This document shows positions 54,417 to 63,888 of a DNA stretch of 64,000 nucleotides, piece by piece. Source of the DNA: Blastobasis lacticolella (lineage: Eukaryota; Arthropoda; Insecta; Lepidoptera; Blastobasidae); NCBI GenBank assembly GCA_905147135.1, contig LR990064.1:10372001-10436000 (forward strand), read 5' to 3'. The position numbers were made by a program, and so were the translations under genes. Below the pieces are notes generated by a model. It was not told the origin of the DNA. It saw only the letters and a list, made by a program, of their open reading frames with translations, and made no database searches. How positions within the stretch are numbered: the first letter of the stretch is position 1; each line of letters opens with the position of its first letter.

Positions 54417-55659
54417 CCAGGTGCATGAAAGATGTGACAAAATCCTTTGTTCTCATCAGGTCTCACAACACGCCGCCATTTCGTACCGATAACACGTATT
54501 TTTCCTTGATGAAAATTATTTATAAATGCCGTCATATGTGGTCAAATGTTATAAAATTAACGTAAAAAAATTTAAAAAATCAGTAGGAATTACCTACGAC
54601 GCACAAGTAACGATGATTCATGCTAATTTCTCATAATTATGCTTTATTTACTTCTGTATAAATTTCGAATAAAAATTACTAGATGATGCTAAGATGTTGC
54701 TCGCTTTTTTATGGGAAAATTTCCCTAAAAAAGTGGGGAATTCTTTATTTATTGTAATTGTGGCTCAGACAGTCAGATCAGGTCCCGAAGTTAATAGGGT
54801 TCCGTATCCCAAAAGAACTTACTGAAAAAAGATTATTTATACTACCTGTAAGCACGACGAAAGAAGTTTAAGTCGGAAAGCGGAGGGACCTGGCGTAAGC
54901 CGGAATAAACGCTACGATGATGATGATGAATTTATGTAACTGAAGTAAATCCGGAATCCGAATCAGCATCCAAACCCGAATGCGGAATCCGTATCTGGAA
55001 TTCCAATCCGTAATCTGGAATCCGAATAAGACAACATAATATTTTTTATCGGAGTAGGGCGGAAGCACGACTTTGCTCAACGGTGGTCAAAATAACTGAA
55101 TCCAAAGAATTTTTTTTTTATCTATCGAAATCACGTTTTCGCATTTACGACGGTCAGTTGGTATGAACGTAGAACGTAGAAGAACGCCAATGTGCGTGAT
55201 CAAGTCTTAAATTGGCGGGGTCTTTTGATTATCGGGTCTCCTCGCCTTTCATTAAATTTATGTACACTCATAGCTTAATATTCCAATTACATACTCATAA
55301 ACAGTCATCTATAAAATTTTAAAAAAGTATTTTGTGAAAAGTTTTTAATCATTGTACAACACTTTTATTTTTTAATTTCTGAGGGCCTATCGGCTATCTC
55401 AGTGGACAACTGAATTTGACATAAAAAAATCTGACACTATTCTAATTTGGTAGACGCTATTGCCAGTTTTCAACGTAGATGACGTGATGTAGAATTATCT
55501 AGTGTCAACTGAGTTAGCCAATAGCCCCGCTGGTCGGGCACGTTTAGTTGGTTGAATACCGCTGAGGGTCAGTGAACTGCACTGTATGGAATTATTTTCC
55601 CACTAAAAAAAATATTTTTTCTACTTGTGATTTTTGTTTGTAAATTTTGTTATATGTTA

Positions 55660-55862
55660 TCACTACATAGTATAAAACAAAGTCGCTTTCTCTGTCCCTA
55701 TGTCCCTTTGTATGCTTAAATCTTTGATACTACGCAACGGATTTTGATGCGGTTTTTTTTAATAGATAGAGTGATTCAAGAGGAAGGTTTATAAGTAAGA
55801 AAAAAAAGGGTAGGTAAGGGTAAAATAGGTGTACGCGTACGAAGTCGCGCCGGGTCCACTAG
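55660..55862 (+). mobile_element. 203-bp non-autonomous Helitron
   Basis: Begins TCACTACATAGTATAAAACA and ends CCACTAG, followed by T, with 'gtacgcgtac' palindrome just before the end. It lies between A and T of the host, without target duplication. The host sequence gtta|ttaatagataaat is uninterrupted in the other hAT copy near 24490. The 5' TC, 3' CTAG and A|T target are Helitron hallmarks, and the sequence is of a common lepidopteran type. Confidence 0.93.
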
Positions 55863-56061
55863 TTAATAGATAAATGTGAAAATAGTGATGTAAATTTTAC
55901 GCTGAATGATATCCTCGATACGGCAACAGAAATGAATTGCAGCTACTTCAGTCTCCCGTGAGTCATCGGTGCAAGCGGTCGCCCCGACCCATTTCTCTGT
56001 CGCTCTCTCGGTCGCTAGCGCGAAGTCAAAGTTTCCCAAACTTTTTCTACCATGATGTCGT

Positions 56062-56842
56062 GTGCAGGTTGTAAGGTTGTCAAGTCATATTGAGATAGTT
56101 CAGAAAAAGTATCTCAAATCGGTAGCGTATAGATGCCACGGCATTCGTGCAACCCTTTCATGCTCATCATACACCACTTTGCTTTTGAAATTTAATTTAT
56201 GCACATTGAAAGACAGGAGATTGCTTCGCGGTACCATGGTACCATATAGAATATGTCACAATTAAGTCGATTGTAATGACTTAGTTAGTGATATGTCATA
56301 TCTTTTGCCAAGTAACTCGCTTAGAATACGTGATAAATATTCACAGCATATATTTGCAACTAAAACTTGTAGAACTAACGCTGGAGAGCGTGTACCTTTG
56401 AAACGTATGATGCATGACTACAATGTTAATTTTAATCATTGTGATATATTTCACCTTACACAGTCTAAATTCGAAAATTTATTTAAGAAATCTAGGGCCC
56501 TAGTGTAGTTGAAATTAACCTTATCTCTGCACAGGGCCGGAAAATAACTATATATATATATATATATATTTGGAATCAAATGCGTATCACTGTGGTCGTG
56601 AATTTGGTGGTTCGGATAGGTATCTATGTGGATACATGTGCGAATAGTCGGATAATCGGTCATACGACTGTTAATTAGTTTTTTTTTGTTTGTTACCCAA
56701 AATTATTTTTTGAATATGTTGATAACGTGGCTGGTTTTACAATAACTAAAATATTTTTGTAATGTATTTTGATCTACATATATTGTAAAACTGTTTGTTG
56801 TTCCTAATAAAGCAAAATAAAATAAAATAAAATAAGGAGGAA
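56062..56842 (+). pseudogene. LINE C-terminal fragment and 3' tail
   Basis: The plus strand reads VQKKYLKSVAYRCHG, LKFNLCTLKDRRLLRGTM, then after a stop LVSDMSYLLPSNSLRIRDKY and FNHCDIFHLTQSKFENLFKK. This is the conserved end of many LINE RT proteins (VQrkFLrxlxyk... LxxLxxRRxxxdxxxlyxil... DIFxxxxxxFxxxl). A 3' region follows with a (TA)n near 56552-56570, an AATAAA at 56805 and an (AAAAT)n tail at 56814-56834. It is strongly 5'-truncated. The group could not be fixed. Confidence 0.65.
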
Positions 56843-57711
56843 GCACCAGATACAATTCAATGCACTTCCTGTGCGGGCAGTTTCCACTTCCAGTGCTCGG
56901 GAACCAGTGAGGCTGGTTACAGGAGACTGGGTGCTGAAAAGAAAAGTGTATGGCGATCCGCTACTTGCAAGAATTACTGGTATTAACCCCACCCAATCAA
57001 CACCTGGCTTAGAGCAGATAATGGAGCGTTTTGATGGCTTATCAGAGCAACTACTGCAGCTGAGCTCACTCATTAAAGATGTTCAAGAGATCAAGGCGGA
57101 TCTTAATACTCTGAAAAGCTCTTCAATGGAGATGGTATCGACGATGAACGGGATGGATCGGAGACTCACAATAGTTGAAGAGGCTCAAATTAAGGAGAAC
57201 CAGGACATTACCTCACTCGAAGCGAGAGTTCAAGTTTTAGAATTGGATGCATTGAATAAAGATCAACTGTTACGTTCCAATAACGCGGAAATTAAAGGAA
57301 TTCCTCAGAAAGATAAAGAAAACCTCTTCGAAATACTTACCAAACTTTGATCGAAGGTTGATTATGCGATAGTAAAGGATAAAATTAACTTTATTACGCG
57401 TTTACCTGTAAAAAAGGAATCAACGGACTCCATCAAACCGATTATCGTCTCCTTCACGAACAGATATGCTAAGGAGAATTTCGTGGCCGCGGGACGTGAG
57501 CACAAGAAACTCTGTGTGGCACTGGCAGGGTCTACATTAACCATCATTTGTCCCCACACAATAAACGGCTACTCGCTAAAGCTAAGTCATCAGCCAAGGA
57601 TAAGAATTTTCAATATGTCTAGGTGGATCATTCGAAGATTCTAGTGCGGCGGGACCCCACATCAAAAATACTACAAATACAGTCGGAAGTGGATCTATTA
57701 AAAATAGCATA
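56834..57711 (+). pseudogene. LINE ORF1 with PHD-like zinc finger, coiled coil and FP-like C terminus
   Basis: Directly after the (AAAAT)n tail, the plus strand reads EEAPDTIQCTSCAGSFHFQC and continues SGTSEAGYRRLG. The C-x2-C...H-x2-C pattern is the end of a PHD-like finger common in insect LINE ORF1 proteins. After a frameshift near 56985, an open frame has coiled-coil heptads (QIMERFDGLSEQLLQLSSLI, VQVLELDALNKDQLLRSN) and an RRM-like part NNAEIKGIPQKDKENLFEIL. A TGA at 57348 and shifts near 57580 lead to KRLLAKAKSSAKDKNFQYV and VRRDPTSKILQIQSEVDLL, the baculovirus-FP-like C-terminal domain. It would bind element RNA. No ORF2 follows. Confidence 0.75.
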
Positions 57712-58026
57712 AATAGGCGGAGGGTCCGGCCACTCAGAAGTTTGAGAACCGCTATGTTTACATCAAGTCGCTGCACGGTCGGATCATTGCTACTTCGCTG
57801 CGCTTTTGTTCGTGAACTATGGCCGTCTCTTTCCCACTCCCGGCCATTACGATATAATCATAATCTTAAGGTATTACTTATAAGTAAATGTACTTCTCAT
57901 GAGGTTTTCATGTGTATGTAACTAATATTTTATAGGCCAATATGGTTGCGGATGGTATATATCAATATGTACTATACTTTAATTACTGTTTTCTTTTTGT
58001 ACTACTTATGCTTGAGTTCAGTGGAT
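57712..58026. other. Spacer before the LTR element
   Basis: No gene. LINE remnants may extend to about 57850; the rest is A+T-rich up to the 5' LTR. The bases just before the LTR are 'cagtggat', where the target duplication would start. Confidence 0.45.
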
Positions 58027-58154
58027 TGTAGTATGTATACTTATTATGCTTAAGATGTACACTATGTAATAAATAGGCTTGTCTTATTACTAATAAAGCC
58101 AGTACTATCTTAACCTCGGACATCGTTCTATTTACATAACGTCCCGGCCTTACA
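58027..58154 (+). repeat. 5' LTR
   Basis: 128 bp, TGTAGTATG to CCTTACA. It contains AATAAA-like signals (aataaatagg, taataaagcc) near its middle. The end is set by the following TGG of the primer-binding site. Such a short LTR is unusual and recalls the mag lineage of Gypsy elements, whose type member from silkworm also has very short LTRs. Confidence 0.9.
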
Positions 58155-58172
58155 TGGCGACCCTGCCAGCCG
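58155..58172 (+). other. Primer-binding site
   Basis: TGGCGACCCTGCCAGCCGG follows the LTR directly; TGG pairs with the CCA end of a tRNA. The tRNA was not identified with certainty. Confidence 0.7.
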
Positions 58173-58333
58173 GTAACAGGAGACCGAGCGACCGGCCGGC
58201 CCGCGCGCATTCTAATATGAACCGTTAAACATAAACATTAAGTGATCTGCAAAAATAAGTTAATACAAAATGACACAATGTAATTGTAATATTCGCGTAC
58301 TGTTGTGTGTCGATCAAATTATTATATTTAAGA

Positions 58334-58627
58334 ATGGGTTCAAGTCAATCCAGTGAAAAGGAGGAGATTGTGATAGCCCAGAACGCCGCTGGCGGCTCTA
58401 ATAGCGCCGAGATAAATGAGCTGAAGATTCATGCCAGAACAACCAATATAATTTTGATTTTAATATGCATGTTGTTAATACTTGGAGGGCTAATTATCAC
58501 CTACCGATTGTACATGAAGTGCCATAAACGAATGATAGCACGAGAGGTCAATGAATTGACTTTACGTCGATCTACGAGTATTTTACGTCACCGTCGTGAA
58601 CGCGAAGAAAAAGATGAAATTATTTAG
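58334..58627 (+). CDS. Small myristoylation-type single-pass membrane protein of the LTR element
   Basis: 97 codons starting at the ATG at 58334. The N terminus MGSSQSSEKEE has Gly2 and Ser6, the consensus for N-myristoylation. The segment EIVIAQNAAGGSNSAEINEL is followed by a hydrophobic span of about 20 residues (IILILICMLLILGGLIITYR) and a basic C-terminal half (KCHKRMIAREVNELTLRRS, RHRREREEKDE). It would sit at a membrane with the basic tail on one side. It lies between the primer-binding site and gag and is undamaged. I recall similar MGxxQS...QNAAGG...TM proteins in other insect Gypsy-like elements, of unknown function; a role in membrane targeting of particles is only a guess. Confidence 0.75.
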   Translation: MGSSQSSEKEEIVIAQNAAGGSNSAEINELKIHARTTNIILILICMLLILGGLIITYRLYMKCHKRMIAREVNELTLRRSTSILRHRREREEKDEII

Positions 58628-58828
58628 CGGCATGGAAGATTGTGTTTTAAAGTGTGGTGTTTAATGGGCAATATATGTGCAGTACGGTTCCATAGTGTGT
58701 TAATGTAATCCTATAATATTTTAGAGACCCTAAGTGACAGAGTTTATGTCATCGGTACATAAGGTTACCGTTACTATTTATAATGTTCTGGTATGTACTA
58801 GATCTATTAACTCCATTAACTAGATTAT

Positions 58829-60058
58829 ATGGCTGACTACTTTTTGTTGTATTTTGATGAGCTAACAAAAATTAAAGAATACCTAAGAAAAGTAGGTCCA
58901 AAGAGACGTGAAAATACTGATATTTGTAGGAAAAAGTTAATAGAAGCTACACAAATATATACAAAATTTGAAAATCATTTGTCGATTATACATGAACACT
59001 TTGACCAGTACACTGCAAACGAAATAGAAATATTCAGCAGTTATAGTGAAAAGATAACATTAACTTACGAGGATATTAAAAATTTTTGTAATCAAACCCA
59101 TCAAAGTAGTTCAACAGAAGACATTTCTAATAACTGTGCCAAAATGTCTACTGGTGAAAAATTTGATTTGAAAACAGCTGTGTCCTTGATACCAGTCATG
59201 AATGACAGTGAAGACGTAACAAAACAAATAATCTCTGCAATTGAATTGTATGACTCCATGTTAGACCAAAATTCAAAACTGATCTTAATTAATTTTGTAA
59301 TTAAAACACGTCTCTCCGAAAAAGCAAAATTGCGTATATCTCAAAGCTATACGACTGTGTTGCAGCTTGTTGATGATATGAAGAAGTATCTGCTGTCTAA
59401 AAAGTCATTCACCGCTTTACAACAGCAATTGCTACGGGCTACACAAAATCAACAGAGTATTCAGGAATTCGGTGAGCAAATTGAACGTTTATTCGTTGAG
59501 TTGACAATTTCGCAAGCAGATGGAGATACCACAAAATTTAATGTATTAAAACCGTTAAACGAAAAAACAGCTATTAAGAGGTTTTCCGACGGATTGCGAA
59601 ATGGTCATCTCAGCACCATTATTTCAGCCAGAAACTACGATAGCCTAAAAGACGCTATTAGAGGTGCCCTTGACGAAGAAACATCATCTTTTTCCGACGG
59701 AACTGTTATGAATTTTTCCGGAAAAAGATATTATAATAGAACGTTTTATCGTGGCCAAATACGCGGAAATTCTAATCGTGGCGAATTTCAAAGTCATACA
59801 AATAGGTATGGTAACTCGTCAAGCCATGATGGGGATGCAAATATTAATCGCGGCACGTTTGATGTCCGACGTAGATCCGGGAATCGCGGTGGTAGACAAA
59901 ACTACCGCGGACGAAAGTATTATCGGGACTCACGTATATATTATATGAATAGTGACACCCAAAACGATCAAAACTCTTCGGACAATAGTCAAGAAGAAGT
60001 AAAACCGGAACAAAGCAAGGAAATCGAAAACAACGATTATCAGTTTTTTCGTTCTTGA
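58829..60058 (+). CDS. Gag polyprotein of Ty3/Gypsy element
   Basis: 409 codons, intact. The N-terminal 110 residues are helical and charged. The centre (about residues 110-300) has the retrotransposon Gag layout: LIPVMNDSEDVTKQIISAIE, LILINFVIKTRLSEKAKLRI, ATQNQQSIQEFGEQIERLF and ALDEETSSF. The C-terminal third lacks a CCHC zinc knuckle and instead has an Arg/Gly/Asn-rich tract (RGQIRGNSNRGEF, RRRSGNRGGRQNYRGRKYYR) for RNA binding. It forms the particle shell. The ATG at 58829 is the first in frame and is followed by MADYFLLYFDEL. The frame ends just after a TTTTTTC run (60044-60050), near the shift to the protease frame. Confidence 0.9.
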   Translation: MADYFLLYFDELTKIKEYLRKVGPKRRENTDICRKKLIEATQIYTKFENHLSIIHEHFDQYTANEIEIFSSYSEKITLTYEDIKNFCNQTHQSSSTEDISNNCAKMSTGEKFDLKTAVSLIPVMNDSEDVTKQIISAIELYDSMLDQNSKLILINFVIKTRLSEKAKLRISQSYTTVLQLVDDMKKYLLSKKSFTALQQQLLRATQNQQSIQEFGEQIERLFVELTISQADGDTTKFNVLKPLNEKTAIKRFSDGLRNGHLSTIISARNYDSLKDAIRGALDEETSSFSDGTVMNFSGKRYYNRTFYRGQIRGNSNRGEFQSHTNRYGNSSSHDGDANINRGTFDVRRRSGNRGGRQNYRGRKYYRDSRIYYMNSDTQNDQNSSDNSQEEVKPEQSKEIENNDYQFFRS

Positions 60059-60068
60059 AAATAATAAA

Positions 60069-60775
60069 ATGAAAAATTGCAACCATTCCAACCTTTGTCA
60101 TTATAATTATAATAACTCAGTACAATTACACCTTGGTAACAAAAAGTGCACTTGGCTAATTGATACGGGTGCGTCACTCAGCGCGGTGAAGTACGAGATA
60201 TTGATACAGCATAACATACCATTCCATATTGGGGAAGTGAAGATACAAGGTATATGCGGTGAACTTTGCTTCGTTACTTACGCTTGTCTTTTATGGAACA
60301 AGAATTTGTACACAAGTTTCATGTATTCAAAGACTTGTGTTGCTCAGGCGAAGGAATAATCGGTTTAGATTTCTTATACAAATATAAAAGTAATATAAAT
60401 TTAGAATTAAACACAGTAAAATTAATTAATCAAGATGCTTATATAACACTACCTTTACACTCGGGTTTGTTTAGGAATAACAATTACTTGCATGTACCCC
60501 CTAGGTCCGAGTCTATACACTACGTAGCTACGAGCGAAATTAATGACTGCGTAATACTTCCAAAACAATTATGCGAAGGTGTATTTTTGGCAGGTGCTAT
60601 TGTTTCTCCGAATAACGGGAAGATACCAATACAAATATTAAATACACGCGAAGAGGAAGTCAATTTAACTTATTTTAACCAAGATATCGAAAAATTAAGC
60701 GATTACGATGTCCGTTCCTTTGAAAGGAGTACCGTAAATTCCGACCGAGTTAAAAGGCTATTCGCTCATTTAAAT
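60069..60775 (+). pseudogene. Retropepsin region of pol, frameshifted
   Basis: The frame is +1 relative to gag and is open back into the gag end. It has the aspartic protease active site CTWLIDTGASLSAVKYEIL near 60150-60200. A 1-nt frameshift near 60262 shifts the reading to a frame with FVHKFHVFKDLCCSGEG and IIGLDFLYKYK, the protease's second conserved block (GIIGxDFL). That frame runs to a TAA at 60776. Protease would process Gag and Pol; this copy cannot make it whole. Confidence 0.85.
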
Positions 60776-60778
60776 TAA

Positions 60779-63694
60779 AATGAACTTAATAAGGAAGAAC
60801 GGTTGGAAATCGAAAAAATATGCGCCAAATATTCAGATATATTTCACCTAGAAGGCGACAAAATTTCAACATCAAATATTTATCAGCAATCAATACATTT
60901 AAAACCAAACACCACTCCCATTTATACTAAACAGTATCGCCTACCAAAATCACAAACCACGGAAATTAAAAAACAGATACATCAAATGTTGGACAATGAC
61001 GTCATAGAAGAAGCTACATGTGAATGGTCATCCCCCATTCTTTTAGTTCCCAAAAAATCTGATTCCGGGGAAAGAAAATATAGACTAGTGGTCGACTATC
61101 GCAAATTGAACAATGAAATTACGGATGATAGGTTTCCACTACCTAATATTTTGGACATATTGGATTCCTTATCAGGAGCCATCTACTTTAGTCACTTGGA
61201 TTTACATAATGGTTATTATCAAATAACACTAGACCCAAACAGTAGAGACTGTACATCCTTTACTTTTGATAAACAGTATCGTATGAAACGCATGCCTATG
61301 GGCCTAAAAACTAGCCCAAGCGCATTTTCACGAGCTATGACTGTAGCTTTATCCGGCCTCAACTACGAAAAATGTTTCGTGTATCTAGACGACTTAATTA
61401 TTTTTGGTAGAAATTTAGACATTCATAATAAAAACCTAATTGATGTTTTCTCTAGACTTAGACAAGTTAATTTCAAGTTAAATCCTAAAAAGTGTAAATT
61501 CTTACAGAAAGAAATGTTATATTTGGGGCACGTCGTCACTGCAGAAGGTGTAAAACCGGATCCAATGAAAATACAAGTATTAAATGATTATCCAATCCCA
61601 AAAACAAGTGATGAAGTCAAACGCTTTGTTGCCTTTTCTAATTATTACCGCCGTTTCATACCCAACTTTGCGGAAATCGTTAGTCCATTAAATCAATTAT
61701 GTAAGAAAACTGTACCTTTCCTTTGGTCAAATAACTGTCAAAATTCTTTCGAATATTTAAAACAATGTCTTTCAAGCCCACCAGTACTTCAATATCCAGA
61801 TTTTACAATAGAAAATGAATTTCAATTATTTACCGATGCGTCAGGGGTAGCCATCGGTTCAGTACTTTGCAATAAAGACGGTCGTCCAGTAGCTTACGCT
61901 AGTCGAGGTTTAAATAAAGCCGAACTCAACTATCCAACAATCGAGAAAGAAATGCTAGCAATATTATGGTCTATTAAATATTTTAGGCCCTATTTGTTTG
62001 GTAAAAAATTTAGAATTTTTACCGATCATAGGCCGTTGGTGTATCTATTTAACATGAATTATCCGTCTAGCAGATTAACTAAATTTCGACTAAGTTTAGA
62101 AGAGTACGACTTTGTCGTAGAATATGTAAAAGGTAAAGATAACGCAACTGCAGACGCGTTATCTCGAGTAGTATTGTCATCAGATGATTTAAAATCAATG
62201 AACGAACGGGTAATAAATGTGTTGACACGAGCGCAAACTAGACGTATGGATAGTGATAACAAAAACGATATAAATACGACATTAAAAGACACTCCCACTA
62301 ACAATCGGACTGACAACCGGAAAGTTGTGGAGATGCTTAAAAAACCCTTAAATTCGGTAGAATTAAAATTAACAACAAGGCATGCCATGCATAATATTAA
62401 AAATATATCAAGCCATGGTTTATTTGCGTATTCCGACTTAACTATACTAACATGCCTAGAAGCTCGATCATGTGTAACGCGAGACGTTTACGTGAGAGAA
62501 CTAGAGCAGTTTTGTTTAAAATTAAAAATTAAAGAAATATATGTAATAACGAATGAATATAATAAAGAATACATAACGTGGTTAACCAAAATAATTAATA
62601 AAATGGAAAAATGGACTGGTCCACGAATATTCCTTATCAAAGGAGTGCAAAGAATTATAAGAGATGACGATAAGAGAGTAATTATTAACGATTTCCATCT
62701 CCTACCGACCAGTGGTCATGCCGGTATACGAAGAATGACCAACAACATTAAAAAATATTATTTCTGGCCGGGCATGGAACGTGACGTCATCGACTTTGTT
62801 AAAAAATGCCAAAAGTGTCAGAAGCAGAAGCATTCTGTGCGCATAAAAGAACCCATGATCATTACTACGACAGCTGAGGCTGCCTTCGATAAAGTTTTCT
62901 TAGATATAGTTGGACCCTTAGATAAGGATTATTATAATAAGAATTATATTTTAACAATACAATGCGAACTCACAAAGTTCGTTGAAGCTTATCCCCTAGA
63001 ACGTAAGGATACGGTTAGCGTAGCAAAGGCTTTTGTAGAGAATTTCATTCTTCGATTCGGCGTGCCACGTGAAATTGCAACTGACAGAGGTACGGAATTT
63101 ATATCATCAACAATGCAAAAAGTGTGTAAGTTACTAAACATCAACCAGTTAACAGCAACAGCTTACCATCACGAATCTATTGGTGCATTAGAAAACACCC
63201 ATAGACATTTAAATTCTTACCTTCGTATCCAAACTAATAATGAAGCGAAAACATGGAGTTCATGGATTCCATTCTGGTGTTTTTGTTACAATACCAGTGT
63301 TCATACTTCAACAAAATTTACTCCATATGAGTTAGTTTTTGGAAAAACTTGTAATTTACCATCCAACTTAACTACCAATATAGAACCACTTTATAATAGC
63401 GACAATTATCCATTAACATTAAAACATAGATTACAGATATCGCACCAACTTGCTAGACAAAATTTAATATTGTCAAAAGAAAATAGGAAAAAACAGTACG
63501 ACAGAAATGTTAACATGGTAATGTATAAAGAAAATGATCTAATATTATTAAGAAACGAAAACGCTAAAAAGATTGATAATGTGTACAACGGTCCATATAC
63601 TGTCATTGCAGATGAGTCACCAAATGTAAAAATTATAAAAGATAACAAAATTGAAACTGTGCACAAAAACAGAACGAAGCCATATACAATGTAA
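60779..63694 (+). CDS. Pol: reverse transcriptase, RNase H, integrase (separated from protease by a stop)
   Basis: An open frame of about 970 codons, in phase with the protease remnant but cut off from it by TAA at 60776-60778. Numbering from 60803: RT has LVVDYRKLNNEITDDRFPLP, FSHLDLHNGYYQI, MPMGLKTSPSAF and YLDD at 194-197. RNase H has FTDAS at 343-347 and KEMLAILWSIKYFRPYLFG, FTDHRPLVYL and NATADALSR. The integrase zinc domain has His632, His639 and KKCQKCQKQK. The catalytic core has Asp701, Asp761 and Glu797, a D,D-35-E spacing. The end has YNGPYTVI, resembling a GPY/F module. All catalytic residues are present. Without readthrough or reversion there is no normal start, so it is probably not expressed. 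Confidence 0.9.
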   Translation, partial: NELNKEERLEIEKICAKYSDIFHLEGDKISTSNIYQQSIHLKPNTTPIYTKQYRLPKSQTTEIKKQIHQMLDNDVIEEATCEWSSPILLVPKKSDSGERKYRLVVDYRKLNNEITDDRFPLPNILDILDSLSGAIYFSHLDLHNGYYQITLDPNSRDCTSFTFDKQYRMKRMPMGLKTSPSAFSRAMTVALSGLNYEKCFVYLDDLIIFGRNLDIHNKNLIDVFSRLRQVNFKLNPKKCKFLQKEMLYLGHVVTAEGVKPDPMKIQVLNDYPIPKTSDEVKRFVAFSNYYRRFIPNFAEIVSPLNQLCKKTVPFLWSNNCQNSFEYLKQCLSSPPVLQYPDFTIENEFQLFTDASGVAIGSVLCNKDGRPVAYASRGLNKAELNYPTIEKEMLAILWSIKYFRPYLFGKKFRIFTDHRPLVYLFNMNYPSSRLTKFRLSLEEYDFVVEYVKGKDNATADALSRVVLSSDDLKSMNERVINVLTRAQTRRMDSDNKNDINTTLKDTPTNNRTDNRKVVEMLKKPLNSVELKLTTRHAMHNIKNISSHGLFAYSDLTILTCLEARSCVTRDVYVRELEQFCLKLKIKEIYVITNEYNKEYITWLTKIINKMEKWTGPRIFLIKGVQRIIRDDDKRVIINDFHLLPTSGHAGIRRMTNNIKKYYFWPGMERDVIDFVKKCQKCQKQKHSVRIKEPMIITTTAEAAFDKVFLDIVGPLDKDYYNKNYILTIQCELTKFVEAYPLERKDTVSVAKAFVENFILRFGVPREIATDRGTEFISSTMQKVCKLLNINQLTATAYHHESIGALENTHRHLNSYLRIQTNNEAKTWSSWIPFWCFCYNTSVHTSTKFTPYELVFGKTCNLPSNLTTNIEPLYNSDNYPLTLKHRLQISHQLARQNLILSKENRKKQYDRNVNMVMYKENDLILLRNENAKKIDNVYNGPYTVIADESPNVKIIKDNKIETVHKNRTKPYTM

Positions 63695-63879
63695 CCATTT
63701 ATTAAAATACTATTGTAACTATGTACTTTTATAATCATGTAATCATTATATAACTTATGTACGCATTCCTAATGTACTTGTGTAAACAATATCAATATTG
63801 TATTTGATTTAATTTTAAGAAAAAAAAATAAAAATTTATTCTGTTTCTTTCTTCGTAAAAAAAAAAAAAAAAAAAAATT

Positions 63880-63888
63880 TGTGGGAGG
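63880..63888 (+). other. Polypurine tract
   Basis: 'gtgggagg' lies immediately before the 3' LTR and would prime plus-strand DNA. A run of about 21 A residues (63857-63878) precedes it. Confidence 0.75.

Larger units (their letters stand above)
52544..55948. mobile_element. Non-autonomous hAT element, copy 2, with two nested inserts
   Basis: Starts CATAGAAATGAAACAAAACA, nearly identical to the left TIR of copy 1 (23212), and follows copy 1 to 'aattgcagctacttc' at 55948. A second hAT (52595-54416) and a Helitron (55660-55862) interrupt it; copy 1 has the empty site for both. The right ~540 bp and right TIR of copy 1 have no counterpart here, so copy 2 is truncated at its right end. Confidence 0.85.
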
